A stretch of DNA of 10,330 bases. It comes from Acidobacteriota bacterium. GTDB taxonomy: Bacteria; Acidobacteriota; Terriglobia; Bryobacterales; Bryobacteraceae. The stretch covers positions 1 through 10,330 of the forward strand of contig JAJYKC010000029.1 in the NCBI GenBank assembly GCA_021788955.1, in the 5' to 3' direction. The notes below the pieces were generated by a model. The model did no database searches. It was not told the origin of the DNA and saw nothing but the letters and a program-made list of their open reading frames with translations. Position numbers and translations under genes: made by a program. Every line of letters starts with the position of its first letter. Positions within the stretch are counted from its first letter, which is position 1. Of this stretch, positions 1 through 6,913 are shown piece after piece.

Positions 1-177
1 CGGCCGTTCGGCGAAGGTGTAATCGACTTTCAGGCGCTGACTCCGAAGTTGCTAGCGGTGCCGGATATCGAGTGGTGGTGCATCGACCTGTGCTTCTGGG
101 CGGGCTCGTGGGAACTGGTGGATTCAAGCCTCGCGTTCGTGCGCAATCTGCTGCAGCCGATGGCGGCGGGGAGTTGA
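1..177 (+). CDS. Sugar phosphate isomerase/epimerase-like protein, C-terminal fragment
   Basis: Frame 1 is open from the first base to a TGA at 175-177 and gives the last 58 residues of a protein whose start lies outside the window. The fragment begins with PFGEGVIDF, continues through [14 protein letters not shown], and ends in a helix-like FVRNLLQ. This resembles the last strand and helix of xylose-isomerase-like TIM barrels (the AP endonuclease 2 / sugar phosphate isomerase/epimerase superfamily), where a glycine-rich 'G.G..DF' turn precedes a 'W..vD.cfw' strand. Known members isomerise or epimerise sugars or inositol derivatives using a divalent metal. The substrate cannot be read from this tail, because the metal ligands lie upstream. 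It ends 11 bp before the ACT-domain gene on the same strand, so the two are probably co-transcribed. Confidence 0.65.
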   Translation, partial: RPFGEGVIDFQALTPKLLAVPDIEWWCIDLCFWAGSWELVDSSLAFVRNLLQPMAAGS

Positions 178-188
178 GCGGTCCGGCG

Positions 189-854
189 ATGGATACGGCG
201 GATAATCACGGCCTCGTCGTGCTGGCTTCGTCCGGGCCCGGGGTGTTGCACCAGATTACCGGGGTCATTGCGGCGCATTCGGGCGATATCGGGTCGGTGG
301 AGATCATCGAGGAGTCGGCGGAGGGCGCGCGGGTATACTTCGAGATCCGTCTGCCGGCCGGACAGGCTGAGACGCTTGAGGCCGCGCTGCGCGCGCTACC
401 GATCGTGCGCGAGGTGACCGCGGTCGAGACGCTGCAGAAGATCTACGGCAAGCGGGTGATCATCGTCGGCGGCGGCGCGCAGGTGGGACAGGTGGCTATC
501 GGCGCGATCTCGGAGGCGGACCGGCACAATATCCGCGGGGAACACATCTCAGTGGATACCATTCCGCTGGTAGGTGAGCAGGCGTTGGCGGCGGCGGTGC
601 GCGCCGTGGCCCGGTTGCCGCGCGCACGCGCCCTGGTGCTGGCCGGGTCGCTGATGGGCGGCGAAATTGAGAAAGCAGTGAGGGAAGTGCGCGCGCAGGG
701 ACTGCTGGTCGTAAGCCTGAACATGGCGGGCAGCGTTCCGGAGGCAGCGGATCTCGTAGTGACCGACCCGCTGCAAGCCGGCGTGATGACGGTGATGGCG
801 GTGGCTGACACGGCGAAATTCACCATAGAACGGCTGAAGCGGCGCGTGTTTTGA
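189..854 (+). CDS. ACT domain + DUF5612-type protein, function unknown
   Basis: A 221-residue cytosolic protein with no signal peptide. Residues about 8-80 form an ACT-like ligand-binding domain: a hydrophobic first strand, the [21 protein letters not shown] helix-turn segment typical of ACT domains, then two further strands. Residues about 85-215 match the region I know as DUF5612, described mainly from methanogenic archaea. They contain [14 protein letters not shown] (86-99), [13 protein letters not shown] (106-118), [10 protein letters not shown] (121-130), [10 protein letters not shown] (149-158) and a closing MAVADTAKF (203-211). The GGGAQV and AGSLMGG segments look like loops that bind a nucleotide or phosphate; that is inference. 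The ATG at 189 is chosen because it directly precedes the ACT strand. The open frame runs back to 72, but that extension overlaps the upstream gene and is not protein-like. A GGGGAG at 168-173 lies 15 nt before the ATG, which is long for a ribosome site. Because ACT domains usually sense amino acids, a regulatory or sensor role is possible but unproven. Confidence 0.8.
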   Translation: MDTADNHGLVVLASSGPGVLHQITGVIAAHSGDIGSVEIIEESAEGARVYFEIRLPAGQAETLEAALRALPIVREVTAVETLQKIYGKRVIIVGGGAQVGQVAIGAISEADRHNIRGEHISVDTIPLVGEQALAAAVRAVARLPRARALVLAGSLMGGEIEKAVREVRAQGLLVVSLNMAGSVPEAADLVVTDPLQAGVMTVMAVADTAKFTIERLKRRVF

Positions 855-886
855 GCGTCAGGCGGGAAACCAGCCGGAAAGCGCGG

Positions 887-1669
887 TTACCTGCTTCCCC
901 AGGCAAAATCGAGCGATGGACTGCAGTTGGCGGCCTTGAGCATGACGTGGGTTGTTCCGCCGGTTTTGCCCCTCACGAACGGCAAGATCGCACCTTGATA
1001 GTGTCCGACCGAGTCTGCGGTAATCGTAGTTCCGTGCGTTTCCGAGTAGGACTCTGTGAGGAGGGTCGCCTGCTCGTCGTTGGCCAGGCCGTAGGCTTCA
1101 ATGAGGACGAGTTCGGCGCGTGGCGTCAACACAATCACGTCCAGCAGGCAGCCGCTCTCCTCGGCCTCAATCGGGTCCGGAACGACGGTGGCGTAGGCCT
1201 TCCAGTTCTCGCCGGAGACGAGGGCGATGCGGAACGGTTCACCGGGAGCGGGGAGGAACGTGAGGCTGATCGGGTCGTCGGGCTTGTTGGGGCGTCCGCA
1301 GGTGCCGGGTTTCCCGGCGCATACGGCAAGACCGGAGGCATTCAGCGTTACGCCGCTGAGGGACACCGTTGGAATGGTTTGGGTGACGGGCAACTCCAGG
1401 ATCGAATAGATCGCGTCGGCCCGCATGCCGTGCGCATAGATCCGGTATTTTACGAATCGTCCTCGGCGTGCGAACTCTCTCAATTCGAGGGACGCGTTTG
1501 GGGAGTTCTGTCGCGGCCCCCATTCCTCGTACATACTCACGAGGCGGTTGGCGATCTCAGAGGCGTCCTCATGCGGTGTGGGTGAAGCGCGCTGGGCGAC
1601 CAGCGGGACCGAGAGCGCGACAAACCCGAGCGCGCGAAGAAGGCGCCGCGATGGATCCCGTCCGGGCAT
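887..1669 (-). CDS. Exported protein of unknown function
   Basis: A 260-residue protein starting at ATG 1667-1669 and ending at TAA 887-889. The N-terminus is a typical Sec signal peptide: basic residues at 4-12 (RDPSRRLLR), a hydrophobic core ALGFVALSVPLVA (13-25), and probable cleavage near 25-28. The mature part has four cysteines (C117, C124, C174, C249). C117 and C124 sit in CAGKPGTC, so disulfides are likely outside the cytoplasm. The rest looks mainly beta-strand, alternating hydrophobic stretches with turns rich in G, P and N. I do not recognise a family. It is the last gene of the minus-strand run after the transporter and the zinc-ribbon protein, and its end faces the ACT-DUF5612 gene across 32 bp. 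No clear ribosome binding site precedes it. Strong codon bias and a clean signal peptide argue that it is real; the opposite-strand frame is arginine/glycine-rich and lacks such structure. Confidence 0.75.
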   Translation of the reverse strand: MPGRDPSRRLLRALGFVALSVPLVAQRASPTPHEDASEIANRLVSMYEEWGPRQNSPNASLELREFARRGRFVKYRIYAHGMRADAIYSILELPVTQTIPTVSLSGVTLNASGLAVCAGKPGTCGRPNKPDDPISLTFLPAPGEPFRIALVSGENWKAYATVVPDPIEAEESGCLLDVIVLTPRAELVLIEAYGLANDEQATLLTESYSETHGTTITADSVGHYQGAILPFVRGKTGGTTHVMLKAANCSPSLDFAWGSR

Positions 1670-1716
1670 GTGCGGAGTGTATCACTGACGCCAGGCCTGG
1701 TGCGGCTTTTGTCGCG

Positions 1717-1938
1717 TCAGTTCCGGCCGCAGATTTCAGGAGTGCGGCACATGCCGGAAGGGCAGGTGGGAAGGTTTTGTTTGCCCGGCGAAGAGCCCGA
1801 GTGGGCGGCGAAGGAGGAGAATTCTTTCTTCAAATGGTCATGGCCGCAGGACGGGCAGGCGACGCCCTCTTCGCTTGCGCGCACGAGCTTCTCGAATTTC
1901 GTTCCGCAGTCCTCGCAAAGATATTCGTAAATGGGCAT
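1717..1938 (-). CDS. FmdB-family zinc-ribbon protein
   Basis: A 73-residue protein opening with [12 protein letters not shown], the hallmark of the FmdB-type putative regulatory zinc ribbon (Zn-ribbon_8 / CxxC_CxxC_SSSS family). Two CxxC knuckles, C8-C11 and C28-C31 (CPSCG), should hold one zinc ion. They are followed by the usual LKKEFSSF strand (36-43). After a polar linker the C-terminus adds three more cysteines (C59, C64, C70 in CPSGMC...C). The start is firm: an AAGGAG at 1948-1953 lies 9 nt upstream of the ATG. The name derives from an old suggestion of regulation of formamidase/amidase operons in Methylophilus, but the molecular job of most members is unknown, so the name should not be taken as function. 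It lies 40 bp after the MFS transporter and 47 bp before the exported protein on the same strand, consistent with one transcript. Confidence 0.9.
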   Translation of the reverse strand: MPIYEYLCEDCGTKFEKLVRASEEGVACPSCGHDHLKKEFSSFAAHSGSSPGKQNLPTCPSGMCRTPEICGRN

Positions 1939-1947
1939 GTCCTTGTG

Positions 1948-1953
1948 CTCCTT
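1948..1953 (-). promoter_or_regulatory. Ribosome binding site of the zinc-ribbon gene
   Basis: AAGGAG on the minus strand lies 9 nt before the ATG at 1936-1938. It is one of the few good Shine-Dalgarno matches in this window and fixes the start of the FmdB-type gene. Confidence 0.65.
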
Positions 1954-1978
1954 GAAGCCTTAACTGAACTCGATTTTA

Positions 1979-3208
1979 TCAGGCCTCGCGCGTGCCGCGG
2001 CGGAGCCCGGAGAGATAGGCTTCGAGCAGGATGAGAAGCAGCAGGAAGCAGACGGCGAGGGTGCCGAGGAACGGAAGCGCGAGCACCGAACCGATGCCCC
2101 AGGCTTCGGCGAAGTAACCGAGCAGCCACGGGGCGAGAAGGGCGCCGCTCATGGACAGCCAGAAGATGCCGCGCAGGCGGAAGGGATGGCCGTCGGAGAA
2201 GCGGTGGCCGATTTTTTCGGCGACGAGGGGGTACGTGACCGAATAGCCCGCGCCGAGGCACACGATCCCTACGGTGGCGCCGGAGAGGTTATCGGTCTGG
2301 CTAAGCAGGAGATAACCGAACAGTTCGACGAGGACGCTCAAGCCGAGAAGCCGGCCGTGATGGAGACGGTCGAGCGTGGACTGGGCGATGATGCGGCCGG
2401 AGAAGAGAACAAGCCAATAGCATGCGAGCATGAGGATGGCGGTCTGGGGGCTGGCGCCGAGGCGGCGGATGAGAAATAGCGGGAGCCAGCCGGCGATGGA
2501 CCATTCGCTGGCGAACTGGAAGAACATGAGGAGGCTGAGGAGGATGGTGAGTGGTGTTTGGAGATCGCGCAGGGTTTGGCGGCGCGCCGGAGCGGAGAAC
2601 GGCACGCTGGGATAGTCGGTCCGGTGGAACAGCCAGAGTCCGAGCGCCGGGCCGGCGGCAAGCAGTAGGGGCACGCCCGGGCCGCGGAGCAGGTAGAAGG
2701 TCTGCGAGACCATCAACGCGGTGATGAAGCAGCCGAGGCCGAACATCGCGCCGGCCAGATTGAGCGTGGCGGCGCGATCGCGCTGGTATAGCGGGCCGAC
2801 GGCTTCGAAGAGGCCGTTGTTGAGGAGGGAGACGCCCATGCCCGCCAGAAAGAGTCCGGCGAGACGCCACAAGGCCGGGGCGGGGGGCGAGGCGAAGGCG
2901 AGAACGACGAAGGCGGCGAGGCCGAGGGACGAGCCTGCCGTGAGCCAGAAGCGGACGCTGCGCCCGGGGCTCCAGCCCGAGGCCATGCGGAGTCCGGCGA
3001 CGAGGCCGAGGCCCATGGCGAAGAAATATTTGCCGACCTCGGTGAAGTCCTGCGTGAGCTGGGCCTGCCAGACGGGAAGAATCGCGCCGGGGAACGATAG
3101 CAGAAGGCCGGAGACGAAGAAGCCGGTCAGCGCGCGCCGTGCGAATCGCGGAGCGGCGGGGGCGTCAACGTGGCCGGTCCCGCTCGGGACTGGGTGGACC
3201 GCACTCAC
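1979..3208 (-). CDS. Major facilitator superfamily transporter, substrate unknown
   Basis: A 409-residue polytopic inner-membrane protein. About a dozen hydrophobic segments can be seen, for example near residues 27-47, 60-75, 87-106, 113-131, 150-172, 178-194, 217-240, 258-276, 287-303, 309-328, 346-366 and 373-397, with a polar loop at about 195-216 separating the halves. That is standard MFS architecture and length. The EWSIAGWLPLFLIRRLG segment (235-251), opening the second half, resembles fucose-permease-like (FucP-type) MFS members, which hints at a sugar or small organic solute, but this is weak. The start is GTG at 3206-3208. An in-frame TAG lies 12 nt upstream, so no earlier start exists, and the next Met is residue 65, inside a membrane segment. 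No Shine-Dalgarno precedes it, but a TAGAAT -10-like box does. It is the first gene of a probable three-gene minus-strand operon and is divergent from mreB. Confidence 0.88.
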   Translation of the reverse strand: MSAVHPVPSGTGHVDAPAAPRFARRALTGFFVSGLLLSFPGAILPVWQAQLTQDFTEVGKYFFAMGLGLVAGLRMASGWSPGRSVRFWLTAGSSLGLAAFVVLAFASPPAPALWRLAGLFLAGMGVSLLNNGLFEAVGPLYQRDRAATLNLAGAMFGLGCFITALMVSQTFYLLRGPGVPLLLAAGPALGLWLFHRTDYPSVPFSAPARRQTLRDLQTPLTILLSLLMFFQFASEWSIAGWLPLFLIRRLGASPQTAILMLACYWLVLFSGRIIAQSTLDRLHHGRLLGLSVLVELFGYLLLSQTDNLSGATVGIVCLGAGYSVTYPLVAEKIGHRFSDGHPFRLRGIFWLSMSGALLAPWLLGYFAEAWGIGSVLALPFLGTLAVCFLLLLILLEAYLSGLRRGTREA

Positions 3209-3214
3209 CCCGAT

Positions 3215-3220
3215 ATTCTA
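3215..3220 (-). promoter_or_regulatory. Probable -10 box of the MFS operon, suggesting a leaderless message
   Basis: Minus strand TAGAAT (5 of 6 to TATAAT) is followed by six bases and then the GTG start codon. Transcription would therefore begin at or beside the GTG. I see no good -35 hexamer 16-18 bp upstream; the tandem operator-like repeats at 3246-3267 lie just beyond that position, so an activator may stand in for it (inference). Confidence 0.4.
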
Positions 3221-3245
3221 CCGCCAGCGAGGCAGAGGGCACGGC

Positions 3246-3267
3246 GGGGAATTTCCGGGGAATTTCC
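3246..3267. repeat. Two tandem 11-bp copies of GGGGAATTTCC (operator-like)
   Basis: GGGGAATTTCC occurs at 3246-3256 and again, without any gap, at 3257-3267. Each copy contains GGAA-T-TTCC, a perfect 9-bp dyad around a central T. The 11-bp period places the two dyads on nearly the same face of the helix. They sit in the divergent gap between the MFS start (3208) and mreB (3392), about 38-59 bp upstream of the presumed MFS transcription start, a usual position for an activator or a cooperative dimer pair. The regulator is unknown. Confidence 0.5.
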
Positions 3268-3391
3268 GGCTCGGAGCCTCCGGCGCGGGGCTTGTGATAC
3301 CCTTTTGGAGGACTGTTTCGAGCCCTTCCTCCCCTCCAGGCCCTCGACGTTGGAATCGTGGAAAGCGGGTCCTCGAGCGCCAACGAGCAGC

Positions 3392-4417
3392 ATGAATTTC
3401 CGTTCTATTTTTAGTCTGTTTTCCTCCGATCTGGCCATCGACCTTGGCACAGCGAACACGCTGGTTTTCGCGCGCGGCAAGGGCATCGTCGTGAACGAGC
3501 CCTCGATTGTGGCGATCAATAAGAACACCGGCGACGTGGAAGCGGTGGGCAAGGAAGCCAAGGACATGCTCGGCCGCACGCCGGGCAACATCGTCGCCAT
3601 CCGGCCAATGAAGGACGGCGTGATCGCCGACTTCAAGGTGACCGAGCGGATGTTGAATTACTTCATCCTGAAGGCGCACGGGCGCAAAATGCTGGTGCAC
3701 CCGCGGATCGTCATCGGCGTTCCGAGCGAGATCACGCAGGTGGAAAAGCGCGCCGTGATCGATTCGGCGTATCGCGCCAAGGCGAGCGAAGTGCACCTGG
3801 TGGAGCAAGCGATGGTGGCGGCGATCGGCTCCGGCCTGCCGATTACGGAACCCTCGGGCAACATGGTAGTGGACATCGGTGGCGGCACGACGGACGTCGC
3901 GGTGATTTCGCTGTCGGGCATCGTTTACTCGCGCAGCGTGCGGGTGGCGGGCAATGAGATGGACGACGCCATCATGCAGTATCTGAAGCGCAAGTACAAC
4001 CTGCTGGTGGGCGAGCGGACGGCGGAGGCGATTAAGATCCAGGTCGGTTCGGCGTATCCGCTGGATGCGCCGATGACGATGGAGATCAAGGGACGCAACC
4101 TGATCGAAGGCGTGCCGAAAACAATCACGATCGACGATACCGAGATCCGCGAGGCGTTGTCGGAGTGCATCGCGACGATCATGAACGCGATTCGCGTGGC
4201 GCTCGAGCGCACCCCGCCGGAGTTGAGCGCCGACATCAGCGACCGCGGCATCGTGCTGACGGGCGGCGGCGCAATGATCAAGAACCTGGACCGCCGCATC
4301 CGCGAGGAGACCGGCCTGCCGGTGTCAATCGCCGAAGACCCGTTGGCTAGCGTTGTGCTCGGCACAGGCAAGATGCTGACGGACTTCAAGCTGCTGCGGC
4401 GAATTGCGATCGAATAA
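3392..4417 (+). CDS. mreB: Rod shape-determining protein MreB (bacterial actin)
   Basis: A 341-residue actin-family ATPase that polymerises under the inner membrane and positions the elongasome (MreC, MreD, RodA, PBP2) for lateral wall synthesis. Visible motifs are phosphate-1 DLGTANT (17-23), phosphate-2 DIGGGTTD (161-168) and the adenosine loop GIVLTGGGAM (286-295). The N-terminus MNFRSIFSLFSSD is the short amphipathic stretch that anchors many MreBs to the membrane. Length equals the family norm. The ATG at 3392 is chosen because the frame open from 3170 gives 74 preceding residues of low-quality sequence absent from MreBs. The ribosome site is weak (GAG within CGAGCAG). The usual partners mreC and mreD are not next to it: only a convergent tRNA gene follows, 19 bp after the stop. 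No obvious sigma-70 boxes stand out in the upstream 180 bp. Confidence 0.97.
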   Translation: MNFRSIFSLFSSDLAIDLGTANTLVFARGKGIVVNEPSIVAINKNTGDVEAVGKEAKDMLGRTPGNIVAIRPMKDGVIADFKVTERMLNYFILKAHGRKMLVHPRIVIGVPSEITQVEKRAVIDSAYRAKASEVHLVEQAMVAAIGSGLPITEPSGNMVVDIGGGTTDVAVISLSGIVYSRSVRVAGNEMDDAIMQYLKRKYNLLVGERTAEAIKIQVGSAYPLDAPMTMEIKGRNLIEGVPKTITIDDTEIREALSECIATIMNAIRVALERTPPELSADISDRGIVLTGGGAMIKNLDRRIREETGLPVSIAEDPLASVVLGTGKMLTDFKLLRRIAIE

Positions 4418-4436
4418 GGGGAACCGGGGAGGGGAA

Positions 4437-4512
<76 letters not shown>

Positions 4513-4526
4513 CTATACCAATCCCG

Positions 4527-4555
4527 ATTCTCGCGCAACCGGGATGCCGAGTCAA
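4527..4555 (-). promoter_or_regulatory. Sigma-70-type promoter of the tRNA-Gly gene
   Basis: Minus strand TTGACT (-35, 4550-4555), a 17-bp spacer, then GAGAAT (-10, 4527-4532). The expected transcription start, about 7 nt on, leaves a leader of roughly 8 nt before the mature tRNA 5' end at 4512. The -35 hexamer matches TTGACA at 5 of 6 positions and the -10 matches TATAAT at 4 of 6, with ideal spacing. It is the clearest promoter in the window. Confidence 0.75.
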
Positions 4556-4587
4556 GCCGGGTGGCATGCCATGCTAGGATGAGCGCG

Positions 4588-6375
4588 ATGCCTGGGCGGA
4601 CTATCTACACCGTATTAGCGGAATCAGCGCAGACGTGGCCCGGGATGGCCGCTCTGCAGCAGCCGATCGGGCACGGAAAGTATACAACCTACACGTTCGC
4701 AGACTTCGAGGCAGCCGCACGGGAGATCGCCAGTGGACTGCATGCTCTCGGTGTCGCGGCTGGCGAGAATATTGCGCTTTATTCGGAGACACGGGCGGAG
4801 TTTTATCTGGCCGACCTCGGCGTCATGTCGGCGGGCGCGGTGGCGGCGGCGCTATACACCAGCTATCCGCTGCCAGACCAGGTGCGCAATCTGCAGGCTG
4901 CGAAGGTCCGGTTTGTTTTCGTCGAAGACGCCGCGTCGCGGGACGCACTGCTCAGGGCAGGGGCCAGCGCGCTCGCGCATGTACGCTGGATTCTGTTGAC
5001 CGGCGAGGCGCCGGAGACATTGACGCTGGACGGCGTGCGGCGTCTGGGGCGCGAGGCGATGGCCCAGGATGCCGGATATTTCGACCGCATCCGCGACGCG
5101 ATCCGGCCGGAGCAGGCGGCGATCCTGTACCTGACCAGTGGCGCCACCGGAGAGCCGAAGATGGGGCTGACATCGCATGCGGCGATCGTCTCTAACATCG
5201 ACATGGGACCATCGGCGCTGGCGCTAAACGCGGGCGACTCGACGTTGGTATTCCTCCCTTCGGCGCACATCGCGCAGCGTGTCGTGCTCGAACTGCTGAC
5301 CATGCGGATGGGTGTGACGGTGTGGTTTTCCGAAAGCCTTTCCCGGCTGCCGGCCGAGATCCGCTCGGTGCGGCCGAATTTCTTCCTGGCTCCGCCGCGG
5401 GTGTGGGAGCGGATGTACGCGAGCATCGGCGCGGAAGTGCGGAAGAAGGGCGCGGCGAGTCAGAAGTTGTTCTATGGCGCGATCGGGCTGGGGCTGCAGG
5501 CGAGCCGGTTGCGGCAGGCGGGGAAGTCCGTGCCGCCCCATATTGCGGTTCCGCTGAAACTGGCCGACCGGCTGGTGTTTTCGAAGATTCGTGAGCGGCT
5601 GGGAGGACGGCTGCGCCTGGCGGCTTCGGGCGCGGCGCCGCTGGGACGGAACCTGGCCGATTTTTACTCGGCGATCGGAATGCCGTTGATCGAAGGCTAC
5701 GGCCTGACCGAGGGCGGCGTGGCGACGCTGAACCCGCTCGACCGGCCGAAATCCGGCAGCATCGGGCGTCCGCTGCCGGGCGTGGAGATCCGCCTGGCCG
5801 ACGATGGGGAATTGTTCCTGCGGAGTCCGGCGGTGTTTAGCGGATATTACAACGACGAAGCTTCGACGGCGGCGGTGCTGCAGGATGGGTGGCTGGCCAC
5901 CGGCGACATCGCCGAGGTGGATGAGGAAGGTTACATCTACATCACGGGCCGGAAGAAGGAACTGATTGTTTCTTCGAACGGGAAGAAGATCTATCCGGCG
6001 CGGATCGAGATGCTGTTCAAAACCGAGCCGCTGATTAACCAGGTGGTCCTGATCGGCGACCGGTTGCCGTTCGTCTCCGCGTTGTTCACGCTGAACCCGG
6101 CGCACGCGGAAACGCTTCCGGGAATGAAAGGCAAGACGCTGGCCGAACTGGTGGTCGCGCCGGAGATCCAGGGCGAGATTCGGCGCGTGGTGGCCAGGGT
6201 GAATCGCGAACTTCCTCAGTTCGAGCAGATCCGCAAGTTCCGCGTGCTTGACCGCGAGTTCACGATCGACCGCGGCGAGGTGACGCCGACGATGAAGATC
6301 CGCCGGGGGCGCGTGCTTGAAAATTTCCGCGACCTCATCGGCGAGATGTATATGGGCCGCGAAGAAATGGCCTGA
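4588..6375 (+). CDS. Long-chain fatty acid-CoA ligase (AMP-forming)
   Basis: A 595-residue ANL-superfamily adenylating enzyme that activates fatty acid with ATP and then loads CoA. Motifs in order: P-loop TSGATGEPK (183-191); LPSAHIAQR (223-231); APPRVWERMY (268-277), typical of the long-chain FadD15/LACS branch; AASGAAPL (345-352); GYGLTE (370-375); TGD (438-440); hinge region GRKKE (454-458) with NGKKIYP (464-470); and the C-terminal PTMKIRR with catalytic Lys570. The size also suits the long-chain branch. The frame is open from a GTG at 4561, with ATGs at 4579 and 4588. I prefer 4588 because AGGA (4576-4579) lies 8 nt upstream and the family's conserved start region begins right after it; 4579 cannot be excluded. 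One oddity is that the glycine normally following PK in the P-loop is replaced (PKMGLTSH instead of PKGVMLTH). The role, degradation versus lipid synthesis, is open, and no other fatty-acid genes lie nearby. Confidence 0.9.
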   Translation: MPGRTIYTVLAESAQTWPGMAALQQPIGHGKYTTYTFADFEAAAREIASGLHALGVAAGENIALYSETRAEFYLADLGVMSAGAVAAALYTSYPLPDQVRNLQAAKVRFVFVEDAASRDALLRAGASALAHVRWILLTGEAPETLTLDGVRRLGREAMAQDAGYFDRIRDAIRPEQAAILYLTSGATGEPKMGLTSHAAIVSNIDMGPSALALNAGDSTLVFLPSAHIAQRVVLELLTMRMGVTVWFSESLSRLPAEIRSVRPNFFLAPPRVWERMYASIGAEVRKKGAASQKLFYGAIGLGLQASRLRQAGKSVPPHIAVPLKLADRLVFSKIRERLGGRLRLAASGAAPLGRNLADFYSAIGMPLIEGYGLTEGGVATLNPLDRPKSGSIGRPLPGVEIRLADDGELFLRSPAVFSGYYNDEASTAAVLQDGWLATGDIAEVDEEGYIYITGRKKELIVSSNGKKIYPARIEMLFKTEPLINQVVLIGDRLPFVSALFTLNPAHAETLPGMKGKTLAELVVAPEIQGEIRRVVARVNRELPQFEQIRKFRVLDREFTIDRGEVTPTMKIRRGRVLENFRDLIGEMYMGREEMA

Positions 6376-6383
6376 GGCCGCCG

Positions 6384-6894
6384 TTACTGGATGGTGATGT
6401 GCACCGGGGTGGCGAAGATTCCGTTGGCCGATAATTGCACGACGACATCGCCCTTGCCCGCGAGGCTGCTTGGGATGACGGCGTTCACCTGGTCGAGGCC
6501 GAGGAACGCTCGCTGCGGCCCGGCGTAGGCGATGGAGGCCTGCTGGCCACCTGCACGCTGGAAGTGCCGGCGGCGCCGAGCGACATGGGGTTGGCGACGA
6601 TCTGCCCGCCTTGGAGTGCGTCGTCGTTTTCCGGGGTTTGCGTGCCGCTTGCGGAGACGTCGAGCACGTTGGCCGCGGCGGGCAGGCTAAGCGTGAAGGC
6701 GTTGCGCATCAGCGTGAGCAGCGCGGAGCTCGAGTTGCCCGAGGTGGCATAGCCGGCCCAAGCGAGGTCGGGTCTGGCGTCGCCGATCTCGAACCGGAAG
6801 CCGGAGCCGGTGCATGAGGACGGCTGCGCCACCGCCGGAAGAACAATTGCGAAACGGAGAAGCAGCGCGAGGGCGGGTGGGTGTGGACTGACAT
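6384..6894 (-). pseudogene. Frameshifted exported protein with TIGR03437-like (Solibacter-type) C-terminal domain
   Basis: Three pieces in two frames make one protein if two single-base losses are restored. The ATG at 6892-6894 encodes MSVHTHP. The neighbouring frame continues with ALALLLRFAIVLPAVAQ, a perfect signal-peptide core. The first break lies within C-rich bases at about 6871-6880. That second frame runs through PSSCTGSGFRFEIGDARPD... to about 6550. After a second shift in GGTGGCC (about 6547-6552), the ATG frame resumes with QQASIAYAGPQ, GLDQVNAVIPSSLAGKGDVVV and a final VHITIQ before TAA at 6384-6386. The 'YAGPQ..F.GLDQVN..(I/L)P.SLAG.G' pattern is characteristic of the TIGR03437 C-terminal domain, abundant in Solibacter-like genomes and of unknown function. 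Codon use stays gene-like in all pieces. Either the gene is decaying or the assembly has two indels in G/C runs. Its 3' end meets the acyl-CoA ligase stop across 8 bp. Confidence 0.7.
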
Positions 6895-6913
6895 GCCCAG
6901 CTATTTGGGGCGA

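Noticed and set aside
72..188. 39-residue N-terminal extension of the ACT-DUF5612 protein
   Set aside because: It overlaps the isomerase-like coding end in another frame and precedes the ACT domain with unstructured sequence.
1691..1700. CCAGGCCTGG palindrome upstream of the exported-protein gene as terminator or operator
   Set aside because: Only 10 bp with no loop, no T-run and no second copy. Such palindromes arise often in GC-rich DNA.
851..2034. Long plus-strand open frames opposite the exported protein and the zinc-ribbon gene
   Set aside because: Gly/Arg/Ala-rich translations with no domain or signal peptide, while the minus-strand genes show a signal peptide and a clear zinc ribbon.
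3246..3267. GGGGAATTTCC as an NF-kappaB-like site
   Set aside because: It matches the eukaryotic consensus by chance; the factor does not exist in bacteria. The repeat is kept only as a candidate bacterial operator.
3170..3391. 74-residue N-terminal extension of MreB
   Set aside because: Arg/Pro/Ser-rich sequence that overlaps the start of the divergent transporter and is absent from MreBs. The ATG at 3392 gives the standard amphipathic N-terminus.
3268..3391. Sigma-70 promoter for mreB
   Set aside because: Hexamers such as TGGAAT at 3351-3356 lack a matching -35 at the right distance. None was convincing enough to report.
5224..6105. 293-codon minus-strand open frame opposite the acyl-CoA ligase
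   Set aside because: Arg/Gln/His-rich shadow composition, no recognisable domain, and full overlap with a motif-complete ligase.
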